A stretch of 64,000 bases of DNA from assembly GCA_033439765.1 (NCBI GenBank), contig JAULSN010000005.1:2681001-2745000 (forward strand), read 5' to 3'. Both the position numbers and the translations under genes were made by a program. This document shows, piece after piece, positions 46,837 to 59,149 of the stretch. Every line of letters begins with the position of its first letter. Positions within the stretch are counted from its first letter, which is position 1. Origin of the DNA: Lasiosphaeria ovina. Lineage: Eukaryota > Ascomycota > Sordariomycetes > Sordariales > Lasiosphaeriaceae. The notes beneath the pieces are model-generated. The model was given only the letters and a program-made list of their open reading frames with translations. It was not told the DNA's origin and made no database searches.

Positions 46837-48509
46837 ATGTCGAACCTATTTGCCGAGCTGAAGACGCCGATTACCGGCACCTATAAGCAGCCCACGGGAC
46901 TGTAAGTCTGCCGGACCACCTATAACCCCGCTTCTTGCCCCCTCGGTCTTCCGGCTGCATGGCTAGCTGCATGGCTGACAAGTGAAACCCTTGCGCACAG
47001 CTTCATTAACAACGAGTTTGTCGAGGGTGTTGACAAGAAGACGTTCGAGGTTGTGAATCCAACAACCGAGGAGGTCATCTGCTCCGTGAGCGAGGCTACC
47101 GAGAAGGATGTCGATATCGCCGTTGCCGCTGCGCGGAAGGCGTTTGACGGCTCGTGGCACCACACTACCCCTCAGCAGCGCGGTGTCTTATTGACCAAGC
47201 TGGCCGATCTCTGCGAGAAGAACCTGGACCTCCTAGCCGCCGTCGAGTCTCTCGACAATGGCAAGTCCATCACAATGGCCCGAGGAGACGTCGGTGCCGT
47301 AGCTGGCTGCATCAGATACTACGGCGGGTGGGCGGACAAGATCGAGGGCAAGACGATTGATATCTCGCCCGACATGTTCCACTACACAAGGCAGGAGCCG
47401 GTATGTGACAGTCTCGAGGCTCATGGGTCTGGAGGGCAAATCGTGTTTGGGCGAACGGCTAATCGAACGAATGATAATAGCTCGGCGTCTGCGGCCAAAT
47501 CATCCCCTGGAACTTTCCGCTTCTGATGCTCGCATGGAAGATCGGCCCCGCTCTTGCCACAGGCAATACTATCGTTCTCAAGACAGCCGAGCAAACCCCC
47601 CTGTCCGGGCTTGTCTTTGCCCAGCTGGTCAAGGAGGCTGGCTTCCCTCCCGGCGTCCTGAACATTATCTCGGGGTTCGGCAAGGTCGCCGGTGCAGCCA
47701 TCTCGTCCCACATGAACATTGACAAGGTTGCCTTCACCGGCTCCACCATTGTCGGCCGCGCCATCATGAAGGCAGCTGCCTCGTCCAATCTCAAGAAGGT
47801 GACGCTCGAGCTCGGCGGCAAGTCGCCCAACATCATCTTCAACGACGCTGACATTGACGCGGCCGTCAGCTGGGTCAACTTTGGCATCTACTACAACCAC
47901 GGCCAATGCTGCTGCGCCGGCTCGCGCGTCTACGTGCAAGACGGCGTCTACGACAAGTTCGTCGCGGCGTTCAAGAAGCGGGCGGAGGAGAACAAGGTCG
48001 GCGACCCGTTCCACCATGAGACGTTCCAAGGCCCGCAGGTCAGCCAGCTCCAGTACGACCGCATCATGGGGTACATCCAGTCGGGCAAGGACGAGGGCGC
48101 GACGGTTGAGACGGGCGGCGAGCGGCACGGCGACAAGGGCTACTTCATCCAGCCGACCATCTTCACCAACGTGACGCACGAGATGAAGATCATGCAGGAG
48201 GAGATCTTTGGGCCCGTGTGTGCCATCGCAAAGTTCCACAGCGAGGAGGAGGTGATCCAGCTCGGCAACGACTCGACTTACGGGCTCGCCGCCGCATTGC
48301 ATACCAAGGACCTCAACACAGCCATCCGCGTGAGCAACTCGCTGCGCGCCGGCACCGTCTGGGTCAACTGCTACAACATGCTGCACCACCAACTGCCGTT
48401 TGGCGGTTACAAGGAGTCGGGCATCGGCCGCGAGCTCGGCGAAGCCGCCCTACTGAACTACACCCAGAACAAGAGCGTGGCTATCAGGCTCGGCGGCCCG
48501 CTGTTTTAA
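46837..48509 (+). CDS. NAD(P)+-dependent aldehyde dehydrogenase
   Basis: Exons 46837-46901, 47001-47400 and 47481-48509 (introns of 99 and 80 bp) give 497 residues, normal for the ALDH1/2-type class. The cofactor loop FTGSTIVG, the general-base glutamate in [10 protein letters not shown] (about E265) and the catalytic cysteine in GQCCCAGSR (about C299) are all present, as are GPVCAIAKF, the Phe/Tyr-rich PFGGYKESG motif and a C-terminal LNYTQNKSV. No targeting peptide is visible, so cytosolic is likely. Oxidises acetaldehyde or related aldehydes to acids (family knowledge; substrate not determinable here). Equivalent to aldA/ALD4-type genes, but the exact orthologue is not claimed. Start chosen because [16 protein letters not shown] matches the usual fungal N-terminus. 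Confidence 0.95.
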
Positions 48510-49650
48510 GTTGATAGGGAAGAAGATGAGATGGTAATGTTTAAGATGAAAGAAACAAAAATTTGAAAGCAACGTGAATTAATGGCTTTGAGCTTTTCTC
48601 GTCTCATGTTTGTTTGGGCAAAGCCTGTACATCCGGTCATGTTTTTGAGGGCGAAGACCAACTATTCCCACCGATGTTTTGTGTACGTATGTGTGCGTGT
48701 GTGTTGGTTTATGGCAGATTGCCGAAAGAAAACGGGTATGTGACTTGGATGGATTAGCTAGGCAGCTAGCTGTGTGAGATATGGGAGCCGTGAGCATGTC
48801 TTTTGACACTACGAGATGATGCCTTTTTGTTATGTGTAAGGTGAGTGTATGTTCACGCATCATTTGCATGTGGTATTACTCTCGCCTCACAAAAACAAAG
48901 GTACTAGTTAAATCCAGGCCATTAAGTATGGCACAGTAACAACTACATTTCTAGGTTCCCTAAGACAAGTCGTCACATTGCTTCTTCTTGTGGAACAAGC
49001 AAGTCTTGTTTATTGTTAGGGATTCGTTAGAGTGATGAGGTGAGATCTCTATGTGCAGTACAGCGCAGCACAGTACAGCACAGCAACAGTTAAAGGAGAA
49101 GCTCTGTTAAACCCGGCACCAACCAGGACAGGAAACAAGGTGCTTTGCACCAGGGAGGTACCTATCAATCTTAATTAATTGCAGGTTTTTGTGTCGCATT
49201 GTCGTTGGATTTTGGCTTCGCATCCCTTTTGTTTTTATGGCATGCCGTGGTAGCAGCAGGATCATGGCAGTGAATGGGTAATAAATTGCGCAAAAGGGGG
49301 AAATGGGGGGTTGTTTAAGTGGTAATTAGAAGCTAGAAATATAAAGGCTGCTGCCACCTTGCTTCTCTATATTCTTTCTCCTTCTTGTATCGTATGTACA
49401 TGTACGTGCTTGCTCTTGGGTCAGGTAGCGTGCGGGCTGGCTCATTGAGACGGGCGATAGGTTGACGCTGGTACCTAGACTAGGTACCTAAGGTACCTCA
49501 TAGGGAAATGGTATTCTTTCACGGGAGACGAGAAGCCAAAAGAAAAGACGAGATCAACCGTAGAAAAGTATTCATATTTCATCATTGCAAGAGTCTATTG
49601 AGCCACTACTTCGAAACAGGCTTGCCTCCGTCCCCGACGACCACGTCAGA
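48510..49650. other. Intergenic between convergent genes
   Basis: 1.1 kb, AT-rich, holding the 3' ends of the aldehyde dehydrogenase and the NmrA-like gene. A CAGCACAG-type short repeat occurs near 49057-49085 and a GGTACCT cluster at 49470-49500. No gene supported. Confidence 0.5.
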
Positions 49651-50771
49651 TCACTGGACAAGCTTGTCCTTGATCAGCGCCAGGCCGGCATCAAAGCTGA
49701 CAAGGTCGGCCTTGGAGAGGCCGACCTGCTCGAGGGTGAGGAGGCGGGTCCGGTCGGCGACGACCTTGGGGTCGTCCCAGACGGGGAACTCGGCGGCCCA
49801 GCGCATGGCGGCGGCGTACTCGTCGCCGTGGATGCCGAACATGGTGATGATGTCGGCGTCGCTGTACTCGAGGAACACGGCGCGCTTGCCCGTGGCGCGC
49901 GAAAAGTAAGCCGGCACGTCGCCCGCCGCCACATAGTCGGTCACGAGCACGAGCAGCTTGCTGAATGTGGGCGCGCCTGTGGTAAGGATCGCCTCGACGA
50001 CTACTCCTAGATTTGTCTCGACGCTGCCGACGACGGGCAGGATGCTCGACTTCTTGGCCGGCATGGGAATAAGGTAGGCGTCTGCGGCGGCCTGTGAGAA
50101 AAGGGGGGGCGGGTGTTAGTATCTCTGGGGAGGTCGGTTGCTTTGCCAGGAGTTTTGTGCGGCTTACAAGGTAGAGGGGCTTGACCATGGCGAAGGCGGC
50201 AAAGTTTGAGTCGTAGAAGCCGGGCCAGACCTCGGTCGTCTTGGCCCACAGCTCGGGCAGGGTGCGCTGGATCCAGTCGACGGCATAGGCCTTGAAGTCG
50301 TAGTGCGGGACCTTGAGGCGGCCGCCCGAGGACTTGTCGGCCGGCGGCAGCGTGGAGAGCACGAGGTGCTTGAGCGTGGGCGAGGCGGCGGCCACGTGCG
50401 CGACGTTCTGGTACTGCACCAGCTCCTCTTCTCCGGCACCGATCAAGCCGAGCGTGGCGACCGAGGGCCAGTACGCGGCGATGAAAAATGCAGCCTCGGC
50501 TCCCTTGAAGGCGGCCTCGACGCTCGCCTTGTCGTTGGCGTCGCCGGCGACGACCTCGACGCCCTGTTTCGCACCGTGTGTTAGTCGAGAGAGCTCGAGG
50601 GTGGTTGGAGAGATTGGGTGTGGTGGTTACCTGAGAAGCGAGCTTCTTGCCGGCCTCGCCGTCGGGATTCCGCGTGACGGCGCGGATCTTGTACTTGGGG
50701 TTCTTCAGAAGCCGGTTGACGACGGAGCCGCCCTGGACGCCCGTGGCGCCAAAAACAACGACAGTGGCCAT
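49651..50771 (-). CDS. NmrA-like family NAD(P)-binding protein
   Basis: Exons 50771-50631, 50563-50168 and 50091-49651; every exon is a multiple of three, introns are 67 and 76 bp, total 325 residues. The N-terminus VVVFGATGVQGGSVV is the Rossmann dinucleotide motif of the NmrA/atypical SDR family (GxxGxxG). Further family features are readable: VTRNPD, FFIAAYWP, LVLSTLPPAD, and the KAYAVDWI stretch. NmrA itself is a redox-sensing negative regulator of nitrogen metabolite repression; this paralogue type has varied roles (oxidoreductase or regulator), so no specific function is claimed. Start is the first ATG, directly before the Rossmann motif. Convergent with the aldehyde dehydrogenase. Confidence 0.92.
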
Positions 50772-52460
50772 TCTTGATCTGAGGAATGGTATATTGGTCA
50801 ACTCTGGTCCAGATTCCGGGGTCGAATCTCGCGGCCAGAAGCGCACATACCTGTTTGCGAGTGAAGTGGTGATGCGAGATAGAGAGCTGTCGTCCTTAGT
50901 TCTGTATGTCCGTCCACCTTTGGTTTGAATGGCTTATGAATGAGGAGAGCACGATGAACCGAGACATGATGTGAGACTGAGAAGGCCCCAAGACGAGGTT
51001 ATACATTGTTATACATGTCCATCACAACTAACTGCAATACCGTATGGCATCATGAGCCCGGATTTATTACGCTCTCATGGATTTATCGCCAGGTTTAGCC
51101 ATGGCGTGCCGCCATGGCTAAAGCCGGGTCGGGGCAACTCGACACGGGAGCTGGGTGCCATGGCGAGCGAAACGGTGCCGTTCCTCGAGGGGGCCAGAAA
51201 CCAACGAAAGGCGGAGGAGTGGGATTGACAACAAGTGAATTTCTAATCCACCTTTTGTCATCAGTTCGATTTAGCGTCGTGCCTGGAACAGGACAGTCAG
51301 CGGACGCACGGCACGATGTGTGGCCGTCAGGGGGGGGGGGGGGGGGGGGGCTTGGTGGAGACGACTGCTTGTGGGGTATTCCATACGCGGGTTTCACGGA
51401 ATTGGTGTGGATGGTGCGATTGAGGCTGGCTCTTTCCTCCTTTTCCTTGTTGTTGCGACAAGCTGATTGGCCAGCACCAAAGCAAATGCCACCTTCAATC
51501 CCGGAATACGGGCAGGGCGGACACGGAGGGTTTGACATTCCGTCCGCGTTCTTGGGTTCCCCACCGAGCGAATCTCCGCGGAATCCTCTATCCCCGCACA
51601 ACCTGAAAGGTCGAGTGCGGGTTTTGAAGTCGTCACAAACTGAGCTGTCTGTCTGCGGCTCATAAACACGATATGCCTCCTATTTGAACACGCTGTTATT
51701 CCACCACCAACTAACAGCCTTGCCACTCGATGGCCGGGTATGCGTTGCTGACTCTGTTGGACCTTGCCGTTGACGTCAGGCGCCGGCGCGGTGGGCGCCG
51801 CCTTTTGCACTTGCGGGTTTGTTCTTGGCCGGGCAGGAAGGTGCTCGGCCTATTTCGTGCAGAACTAGTAGGTACGAGTGGGCTTCCTCGAGCCTTCCTC
51901 AGCATTCATCGACACTGCCTTATTTGGGTCCTGCTCTTCCAGCCCAGCTTCCTGATAGCCACTCATGTAGTGATTTTACGCAGCCATGGATGTAGATGTC
52001 GAAATTCTTTCCTAAATTCTTCTGTCCATCATGTCTCTTCCCGGGCCCCAAAATTAGAGACGTACCTTACTTTCCCCAGCACATCCGCAAACCGCTTAAC
52101 TGGGCAACCACCACAACGTAGGCAGGACCTTAGGTAAACAACTCGACCGGTCGCCCACGCCACCACCGCCATCCCCGTCGACTAACATGCACCGGCATAT
52201 TTGCAAAGTCATGCAAGGCCGGTGGCCTTTGATTGCCACCAAGCCGGCTTGCAAGAGCCATCGTTCCCTCTTTTTTGTCTGGCGTTTTATCAGCCATGCC
52301 GTCCAGTCTACGTCGTCCATGACATCTCCAAACCCCTTTATTTGGCATACCTCGAGCCTTGTCGCGTGGAGAGTCCTTCTCATGTGCTTAAGCACCTAAC
52401 AAACCCGACGAAGTCCTAGACACATCTACCCATCGTCTCAGATGCCTCGTATCGTCCAAG
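50772..52460. other. Intergenic region with G21 tract
   Basis: 1.7 kb between divergent NmrA-like and receptor genes. Open frames of up to 183 codons (51.1-51.7 kb) span the poly-G tract and are not believable. The promoter of each neighbour must lie here. Confidence 0.5.
51330..51350. repeat. G21 homopolymer
   Basis: Twenty-one consecutive G residues on the plus strand, the same length as the tract at 32132. Confidence 0.9.
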
Positions 52461-54493
52461 ATGAGGCCTAATAGCGCTCCCACTTCAAATCTCAGCATTG
52501 CTCTTTTGTTTCTCTCCCTGCCGGCGCTGGGACGTACAGCAGCTCCGAATGGCCTCCCTTCCGACCTAGCTTCCCGGGTGCCGGACTGCGGGTTGGGCTG
52601 TCTCCAGCAGCTCATCAACTCCGCCACGGCCAACGCCTCCTCTGCATGCCTGGAAGCTGGCACGGACGCTGCGTGTCTCTGCGAGAAGGACATCAGCCAG
52701 TACGGCTCTGTCCTGAGCTGCGTGCAGGCCAACTGCACTATTGAGGACGCCATTGGTTCGCGCCATCTCGCATGCCCCTTTCTCTTACACTCTCTCCCAA
52801 CGAGGAACTCACCTTGGCTGCAAAGGAAGACAGACTGACAGGGACAAGAGACCGCTCGTGGGGCGTGGGAGGCCTGCGGGAAGCCCCAACGCTCTCGCAA
52901 GGCCGATCTCCTCGTGTCGCTGTCTATCGAAGTGCCGGCCCTGATCTGCATCCTTCTCCGGCTGTACTCGCGGTGGTGGTCGGCTAAGCACTTCGAGGCC
53001 GACGACTACATCATGATGGTTGTAGCGGTACGTGATATTCTGCTCGCTCTGTTCCTGGCCTCTGCTGACTCGGCCCCGCCACCAAGGTGCTCTATACCGT
53101 ATTTGAGGGGATAGGGTTCTCATGTACAGTACACTTCCCAAGCCAAGGGATATACCTCTAGAAACTGATGCATATTCGCAAACGCCAGCGGCCCAACTGG
53201 CTTTTGGAGTCGATGTCTGGACGGTGGACTCGGCCACTCTGACGCTCTCGCTAAAGGTATAGGATTGGGGCTAGCACATGGCTACTAGACGACACGGCTG
53301 ACACAATCAGTTCTTCTACGTCGGTGAAACCTTCTACCTGACTATCCTGACGCTGACTAAGGCGTCGATTCTTTGCTTTTACCTTCGAGTTTTCCCCGAC
53401 CGCAACTTCCGACTGGTTGCGTACGCCATCATGGCGTGGGTCGTTCTGTCGGGTATGGTCTTCGTCTTGCTCCAGATCTTCCAGTGCACGCCTATCAACT
53501 TCATATGGGAGGGCTGGAAGAAGGGAGAGTTTGGTCCGTACCGGTGTCTGGACATCAACACACTCGGCTTCACCATGGCAGCATTCAACATTGCCCAGGA
53601 CATTGGGATTCTGATCTTGCCACTTCCCCGTTTGGCCAAGCTCAACGTCTCGAGACGATCTAGGCTCGGCATCATGGTCATGTTTTCGCTGGGGGTCTTC
53701 GTCTTGGTAACCAGCTGGTATGGACTGAGAGCCCGCAGTTGAAGGACAAAAACTGACATGCTTCAGCGTCCGGCTCTGGGCCATATATTCCTTTGGAGAC
53801 TCGGTGAACCCGACGTGGGAATACACCAACGCATTAATCTGGACGGGGCTAGAGGTGGCTGTGAGCATCATCGTAACGAGTCTACCGGCAATCCGCGTCT
53901 TGATCAGCAGGCGCGGCAATCTCCATTGGTCTCTGCGAGGGCGCGGACGGGGAGGGCATGAGCACGACGTCTTTGGAAACACTACAACGAGTTCTTTCGG
54001 CAATACCACGGTAGTGGGATCATGGCACGGCGCTCCGCCGGCATTAAAGCGGCTCTCGGCCGTCAGCCGCATCTCGTCCATCGTGGTGAAGACGCCGACA
54101 GACGAGGAAATGCTGCAGTACGGGAGCCGGCTTGGATTTGGGGGCAAGCTGAGGTTTGATAAGCCGCCGAGCCGAAGAAGGGAAATAGACCCCAAAACGA
54201 CTGACAGTCCGGGCGGCGACGTGCTGGCCGATGCTCGTAGCAATAACGAGCATGCATTTCTCGGATCTTTCGGAAGGGGGTACGGAGGGGCCGAGGGCGG
54301 GATACCGGAGAGAGATACCGGGCAGTTGCCGAATACCAACGGCGTGCTGTTGGGCCAAAGGCTGGCCTCGAGTCCGCCGCCGCTCTCGCATCAGCCAAGT
54401 ATGACGCGCGTCGAAACTGCAGCGACGACGACGACGACGACGACGACGACGGCTACTTTTGTCAACGAAGCGCAGAAGGGAGATGGGTATTAA
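52461..54493 (+). CDS. CFEM-containing Pth11-like seven-transmembrane receptor
   Basis: Six exons: 52461-52755, 52849-53027, 53087-53123, 53189-53256, 53311-53717 and 53767-54493; 570 residues, all junctions in phase. A signal peptide (about residues 1-26, LSIALLFLSLPALG core) precedes a CFEM domain with eight cysteines (CGLGC, SSAC, AACLC, LSC, ANC, and EACGKP in exon 2). Seven hydrophobic segments follow (IEVPALICILLRLYSRWW to SLPAIRVLI), then a long cytoplasmic tail with a poly-Thr run encoded by an ACG repeat. Pth11 of the rice blast fungus is a surface-sensing receptor for infection-structure formation; this family is greatly expanded in Sordariomycetes, and many members are not tied to pathogenicity. 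The first donor (GTTCGC) is weak; that junction was chosen for phase and a CTGAC branch site. No lesion seen. Confidence 0.85.
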
Positions 54494-54765
54494 GGCAGCG
54501 CACAATGTGCTACTTCGATCTTTGATGGGAATTTCTCGTGCGACTGCTCAGCATGTTAGGAGTGCGAGGTTGGGTTTCTCATTATACTACAGGGTTAGGC
54601 TGGATACACAGCCAGACCCTCGAATGATAACAGTAATATGTAAATACCTAGTCATCGTGAACAATTCCAATTGTAAATTATTGGTATTGGGTGACGGGGT
54701 GGTGTATGTGGGTGGGTGGCTAGAGGCGGGGCGGTCCGCTACATGCTACGGTACAGTAATGCACG
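54494..54765. other. 3' flank of the receptor gene
   Basis: About 270 bp between the receptor stop codon and the TCTTC duplication bordering the transposon island. Probably 3' UTR. No further feature seen. Confidence 0.5.
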
Positions 54766-54770
54766 TCTTC
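54766..54770. repeat. Left target-site duplication TCTTC
   Basis: TCTTC abuts the left inverted repeat and is repeated exactly beside the right one (63581-63585). Interpreted as a 5-bp target-site duplication of the outer element. Confidence 0.65.
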
Positions 54771-54808
54771 TACGGCATACTATAGGGCCAAGTCGGCCAA
54801 ATGAAAAA
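54771..54808 (+). repeat. Left 38-bp terminal inverted repeat
   Basis: Begins TACGGCATACTATAGGGCCA; the 38 bases are the exact complement of 63543-63580. Similarity stops immediately after an A-run (five A here, six on the right copy). Confidence 0.95.
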
Positions 54809-55927
54809 TTGAGACCGCATTTTACTACTTTGACCCCAGGGGGGTCAACGCTTTGTCATTTATCGTACTCGCTTGTTCACTACATTACAACAATATCCTA
54901 ATAGAGATAGATAAATATCATAATAGGCCAACGTTATAGTCAAGACCCTAGGTCGCCCCCCCCTCATATTGCAAACCTATTTTGCTGCATTCTATTGACC
55001 TGTTAGTTATTATACACGCACCCTGTATTGACCCTCTTGATTATCAACCATTAATAATCTACCTTACTATACGAGTTGTTAACCTGCTATACGTATTGAT
55101 ACTGACTTATAGCAAAACAATTTAAATATTACGACCTGCATAACCAAGTTAAATAAACGTGATTGTTTTCCTTGCTAACGTACGACTACCTAGGGCGCGT
55201 AAGTGCTATGAGCGTACAAATGCTGTGAATCTCTAGATAGTCGTGTAAAAACCGTTAAAGACGGTTGTACAAGCATGACACCGGCCCGTAGGTGAAAGCC
55301 GGGCTGCTTTAACGCCCCCGCGTCCTGCCTTCTTCCTTATCGTACTCTCTTGTTTAGAGCCATCGTTATCTACGTCGAAGGATGGTTTCGTCGTAATATA
55401 CGCGAACGTAAAAACGTTACCGACTTTGGTCTTGAAGATGAATTGTACGAGTATATCGAGAGTGAAAGGTGCCTGGGGAGGTATGCCGATCTCTATCACG
55501 CTGCCGTTGTTCCCTTGTACTGCACCTGCAATGAGCGTCTAAGGTTTGCTGAGGTAATCGTTTTCTTATATAAAGTAACGGAGGAGGGTAGAGATAGCGG
55601 AGTCGACGGAGTTGTACTGTATTATTCCGGGAAAATCCCGGGGTTTGAACTTTGTAATAGAACGAACTTCCGTCTTCTTCTTCACTTGTAGACCCCCGAC
55701 CAATTCTACCTCGTGCACAACCGAGACGAGATATAGGCCAAACGTGATTAATAACGCTTGTATAGGTGGGTTATTTGCCCGCGTAGCGCTTGTACGCGTA
55801 CGGATGGCTATGTTATGGGCCTGTGACAGCGGTTAATAGCAACTAGGAAAAGGATCGCTAATATAGCTATACCATAGTCTAAGGATTCTAAGGTGAAGAA
55901 GAAAGGAAGAAAATCTACAAAGGTGCG
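54809..55927. other. Left arm of the outer element
   Basis: AT-rich with moderate loss of CpA/TpG. Overlapping open frames of about 90-115 codons (55.2-55.7 kb) occur on both strands and match no family I know. May contain the distal part of the outer element's gene, but this could not be shown. Confidence 0.45.
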
Positions 55928-56343
55928 TGTAAGGAAAAGGACCCCCGAGCATGCGGCCCCGGCCCTCGCCCACCTTCCTGTGCGAAGCCCGGGCCCAAAG
56001 CCGATGCGCGCTGTGTCATCTGCGCCACCAACGCCACACGGCAGCGCCACACTCGCAGAGCCTCAAAGGCCCTGCGCAACAAAGGCCCTCAAAGGGCCCT
56101 GCGCAGCCCTCGCTGCGCAGCCCTCGAAGGCACGCACAACTGGCCGCGCCACAAGCGCCACACCGTGGCGCCACGCCCGCGGAGCCTCAACAAAGGCCCT
56201 GAGCCTACATATAGATGCGGCCCTCGCCCACCTTCCTTTACGAGGGCCAGGTTGAAGTCTTTAGCCAATACCACTTCTTGCTCTGCCTACCTACTACTTC
56301 TATTATGACCACCTTAATCGGGCGTACCTACCTTCCCCTTATA
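55928..56343 (+). repeat. 5' LTR (416 bp)
   Basis: Starts TGTAAGG and ends CTTATA (CA to TA, RIP-type). Same length as the 3' LTR with about a dozen differences, all transitions at CpA/TpG positions. GC-rich core with CCCTGCGCAGCCCTC-type short repeats. Confidence 0.93.
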
Positions 56344-56387
56344 ATTCTTCAACCTCCATACCTTCCAGTATCGATCGAGCCGGTCAT

Positions 56388-57560
56388 ATGGTAAGCAACA
56401 CCCGCGGAAAGGACCGAAGGTCGGTATCCGAAGCCCCCGGGGACTCCAGCAGCCAGACCCCGGACTCGCCCAGAGAGGCCGCTACAGCCACCGTTCCCAC
56501 CATGGATCCCCAGTAATTCCAGGCCTTCATGTAGGCCATGACCAGCCTGGGTAGCACCTTGGCGGCCAACCTAGGACCGTAGGGAGGGCCCCCTAGATTA
56601 AAGGATGATCGCCCTCCCTCCTACGTAGTCGGCAAGCTCAAGCTCGACGCCTCCCTCCAGGATAAGGAAGACTGGCTCCTAGCCACCGAACAAGGAAACG
56701 CAACCCGCCTAGACCGACCTCAATAGCTCCAAGTCCAGTAGGCCAGTACTTGGATAGAGCTAGAAGCGTAGCAGTAGTGGCGGGCCTACTAGAAGCAGCT
56801 CTACGAAGGGGACTTCGAGCGGATTACCTAGTAGGAGTTTAAAGAATACGTTAATGCGGACTACCTCGGTAGCAAATCCGGCGAAGTATAAGTATATAAA
56901 GAATAGCTAGTATATACTTAACGCGGCCGGTCCCCTTAGGAATTCTACCGCGAATGGTCTACGCTAGTGAGGTACCTGCCGGATATAGATATTAATACCA
57001 CCTTTATAGCCCGGGACTATTGGATTAAACTTGACCGCTTTTACTATAATCGATATACCGAGGCCGTCCCTAATATTACCTCGGTAAAGGAGTACGCTAA
57101 GTAGTGTAAGCGGATTTGGCTCGCCCGGGCCTACCTAAGGAATGGTAACGATAAAGAAACGTACCGGAAAAGGCTAGGCTCCCCCACTAGCCTTAGCGAG
57201 GCCTGAAAACTATACCGTACGACGGAGGAACCGTACTCCGGACCCCGCTATAATAAAGCCCGGATTTAACGTAGGGAGCTTCGGGGCTCCCCTATATTAG
57301 ACTAACCCGTTACCTACGCCCCACCCGCTATTAGGCCGAACGCCCAGGCACCGCTCCGCGCTAGGGAGCCTCCTATATACTATAACTATAGTAAAGTAGG
57401 GCATATATAACGCTAGTATACCCTCCCGCCTCGGCGCCCTACGGCCGTACTAGGCCCGGACGCCAAGGTCTAGAGAATCGAGGTAGGGGACTACGGAGAC
57501 CTCGAGGACCCGTACCCGGAACCCTCTAACTCCGAAGACGACTCGGGAAACGGGAGCTAG
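56388..57560 (+). pseudogene. gag relic
   Basis: ATG at 56388 begins a frame that reads a disordered Ser/Pro/Ala-rich N-terminus, then a capsid-like region with many TAG/TAA stops. A zinc-knuckle remnant is at about 57371-57425, with cysteine codons changed to tyrosine codons (TGY to TAY), the RIP direction. End approximate. Confidence 0.75.
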
Positions 57561-57599
57561 TAGACGATAACCCCGATCGATCTACCTAGGCCATCTACG

Positions 57600-58200
57600 A
57601 CAGGGTAAAACCAGGCCCTACCTTTACTATCCAAGGTAGTACTCGCTCGTAGCGCCGGGGACAGAAAGCCATACCTCTACCGGTAACTATTAACGCCGAT
57701 ACGGGGGTACAAGTCAATTATGTAGATTACCGATTCTGCCGGAAATACCGTATCCCCGTACTCCCGGAGGCCGAAGACCTCTGCCTACCGTAACTTATTA
57801 ACCCCGATAGAAGCCGGATTAAGTACTACGGCCTTTTCTACCTTACCCTCTAGCTTACGGATATACGTAGATAATAGCGAGAAGTCTCCTAATTCTTCTA
57901 CGGGGTCAAACGGCCGAAAGGATCCCCCCCAGTACTCTAGGGAAACCTAGGTATAGGGTCCGAAGGCGTAACTCTCTATACGGCCCTTAACGCCTTCGAA
58001 TAGGGCCGTTATTTAGAGATCCTGCCGAAGGAATTAGCCCGAGACGTCCTTAACGGCGCCCCCGCCTTTATAGCTACGGTCTCCCGTATAGCTATCGGGC
58101 TAGAAGAAGACTATATTAAAGCCCTCGATGGCCCGGAAAAAGTAGTTAACCCCGAGCCGTTACCCCTAGAGCTCGTATACCGAATAACTATCTTCTTGGA
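57600..58200 (+). pseudogene. Aspartic protease region of pol (decayed)
   Basis: Position between the zinc knuckle and RT, and an INADTGVQVN-like segment near 57690 (expected D-T/S-G active-site type), suggest the protease. Heavily interrupted by stops; boundaries approximate. Confidence 0.5.
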
Positions 58201-58239
58201 ATAAGTAGCTTAGGAACCTAATACCCTAGAAGGAGCGGA

Positions 58240-58840
58240 GTACTATATCGACCTTGAAGAAGGATCCACGCTACCGTAGGGCTATATTTACCCCCTAAGC
58301 TAGGCCTAGCTTGACGAACTCGCCGCCTATATTCGGGAAAACCTCGCTAACGGCCGTATTATAGAAAGTAGTAGCCCTACCGGAGCCCCGGTTATCTTTA
58401 TCCTTAAGAAGGATAGGACCCTACGGTTATACGTTAACTACTAGGGCCTAAATAAGATTACTATTAAGAACCGGTACCCGCTACCGCTAATTAGTAACCT
58501 TATAGACCGTCTTACTAGCGCCCGGTTCTTTACTAAGCTTGACCTTAAGGATACGTACTACCGGATCCGAATCCGCCGGGCCGATTAGTGGAAAACGGCC
58601 TTTAAGACCCGGTACGGGTAATTCGAATATACGGTTATACCGTTTAGCCTTACTAATACTCTAGCCACCTTCTAAGCCTATATTAACCGGGCCCTAACCG
58701 GCCTAGTAGACGTATTCTATATCGTATACCTCGACGATATCCTTATCTACTCTAATACCCGTAAAGAGTATACCTATTACGTCCTCGAAGTACTCGACCG
58801 CCTAGAGTAGGCTCAGCTCTTCGCTAAGCGGTCTAAGTAC
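58240..58840 (+). pseudogene. Reverse transcriptase region (decayed)
   Basis: Recognisable RT blocks in one frame: [33 protein letters not shown] and the catalytic IVYLDDILIYS (YLDD at 58727-58738). Several TAG/TAA stops interrupt it. Order and motifs are those of Ty3/gypsy. Confidence 0.9.
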
Positions 58841-59149
58841 TCCTTTTACTAGGATTAAGTCGAGTTCCTCGGCTTCCTTATTAGCTATTAAGGTATCGAG
58901 ATAGACCCCCGGCGCGTAGAAGCTATTTAGGACTAGCTAATGCCCTAGTCTACTAGGGATATATAAGTCTTCCTCGGCTTCGCTAACTTCTACCGCCGGT
59001 TTATCTAGGGATACTCTAGGATTACCGCCCCTATTACCTCCCTACTAAAAGGGGGCTCCAACTACCCTTTCTATTAGCCGCCCGAGGCTTACGCCGCCTT
59101 TAAATAGCTGAAATCAGCCTTCAACTACGTAAGCTTCCTAACCTACTAG

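Noticed and set aside
47421..48392. Open frame of 323 codons antisense to the aldehyde dehydrogenase
   Set aside because: Antisense shadow caused by high third-position GC; repetitive Val/Asp/Leu composition, no domain.
53251..54339. Open frame of 362 codons antisense to the receptor gene
   Set aside because: It is a shadow of exons 5-6 on the opposite strand, crosses introns and has no motif.
55233..55691. Open frames of 88-113 codons on both strands in the left arm
   Set aside because: No family recognised and neither strand is favoured; left as arm sequence.
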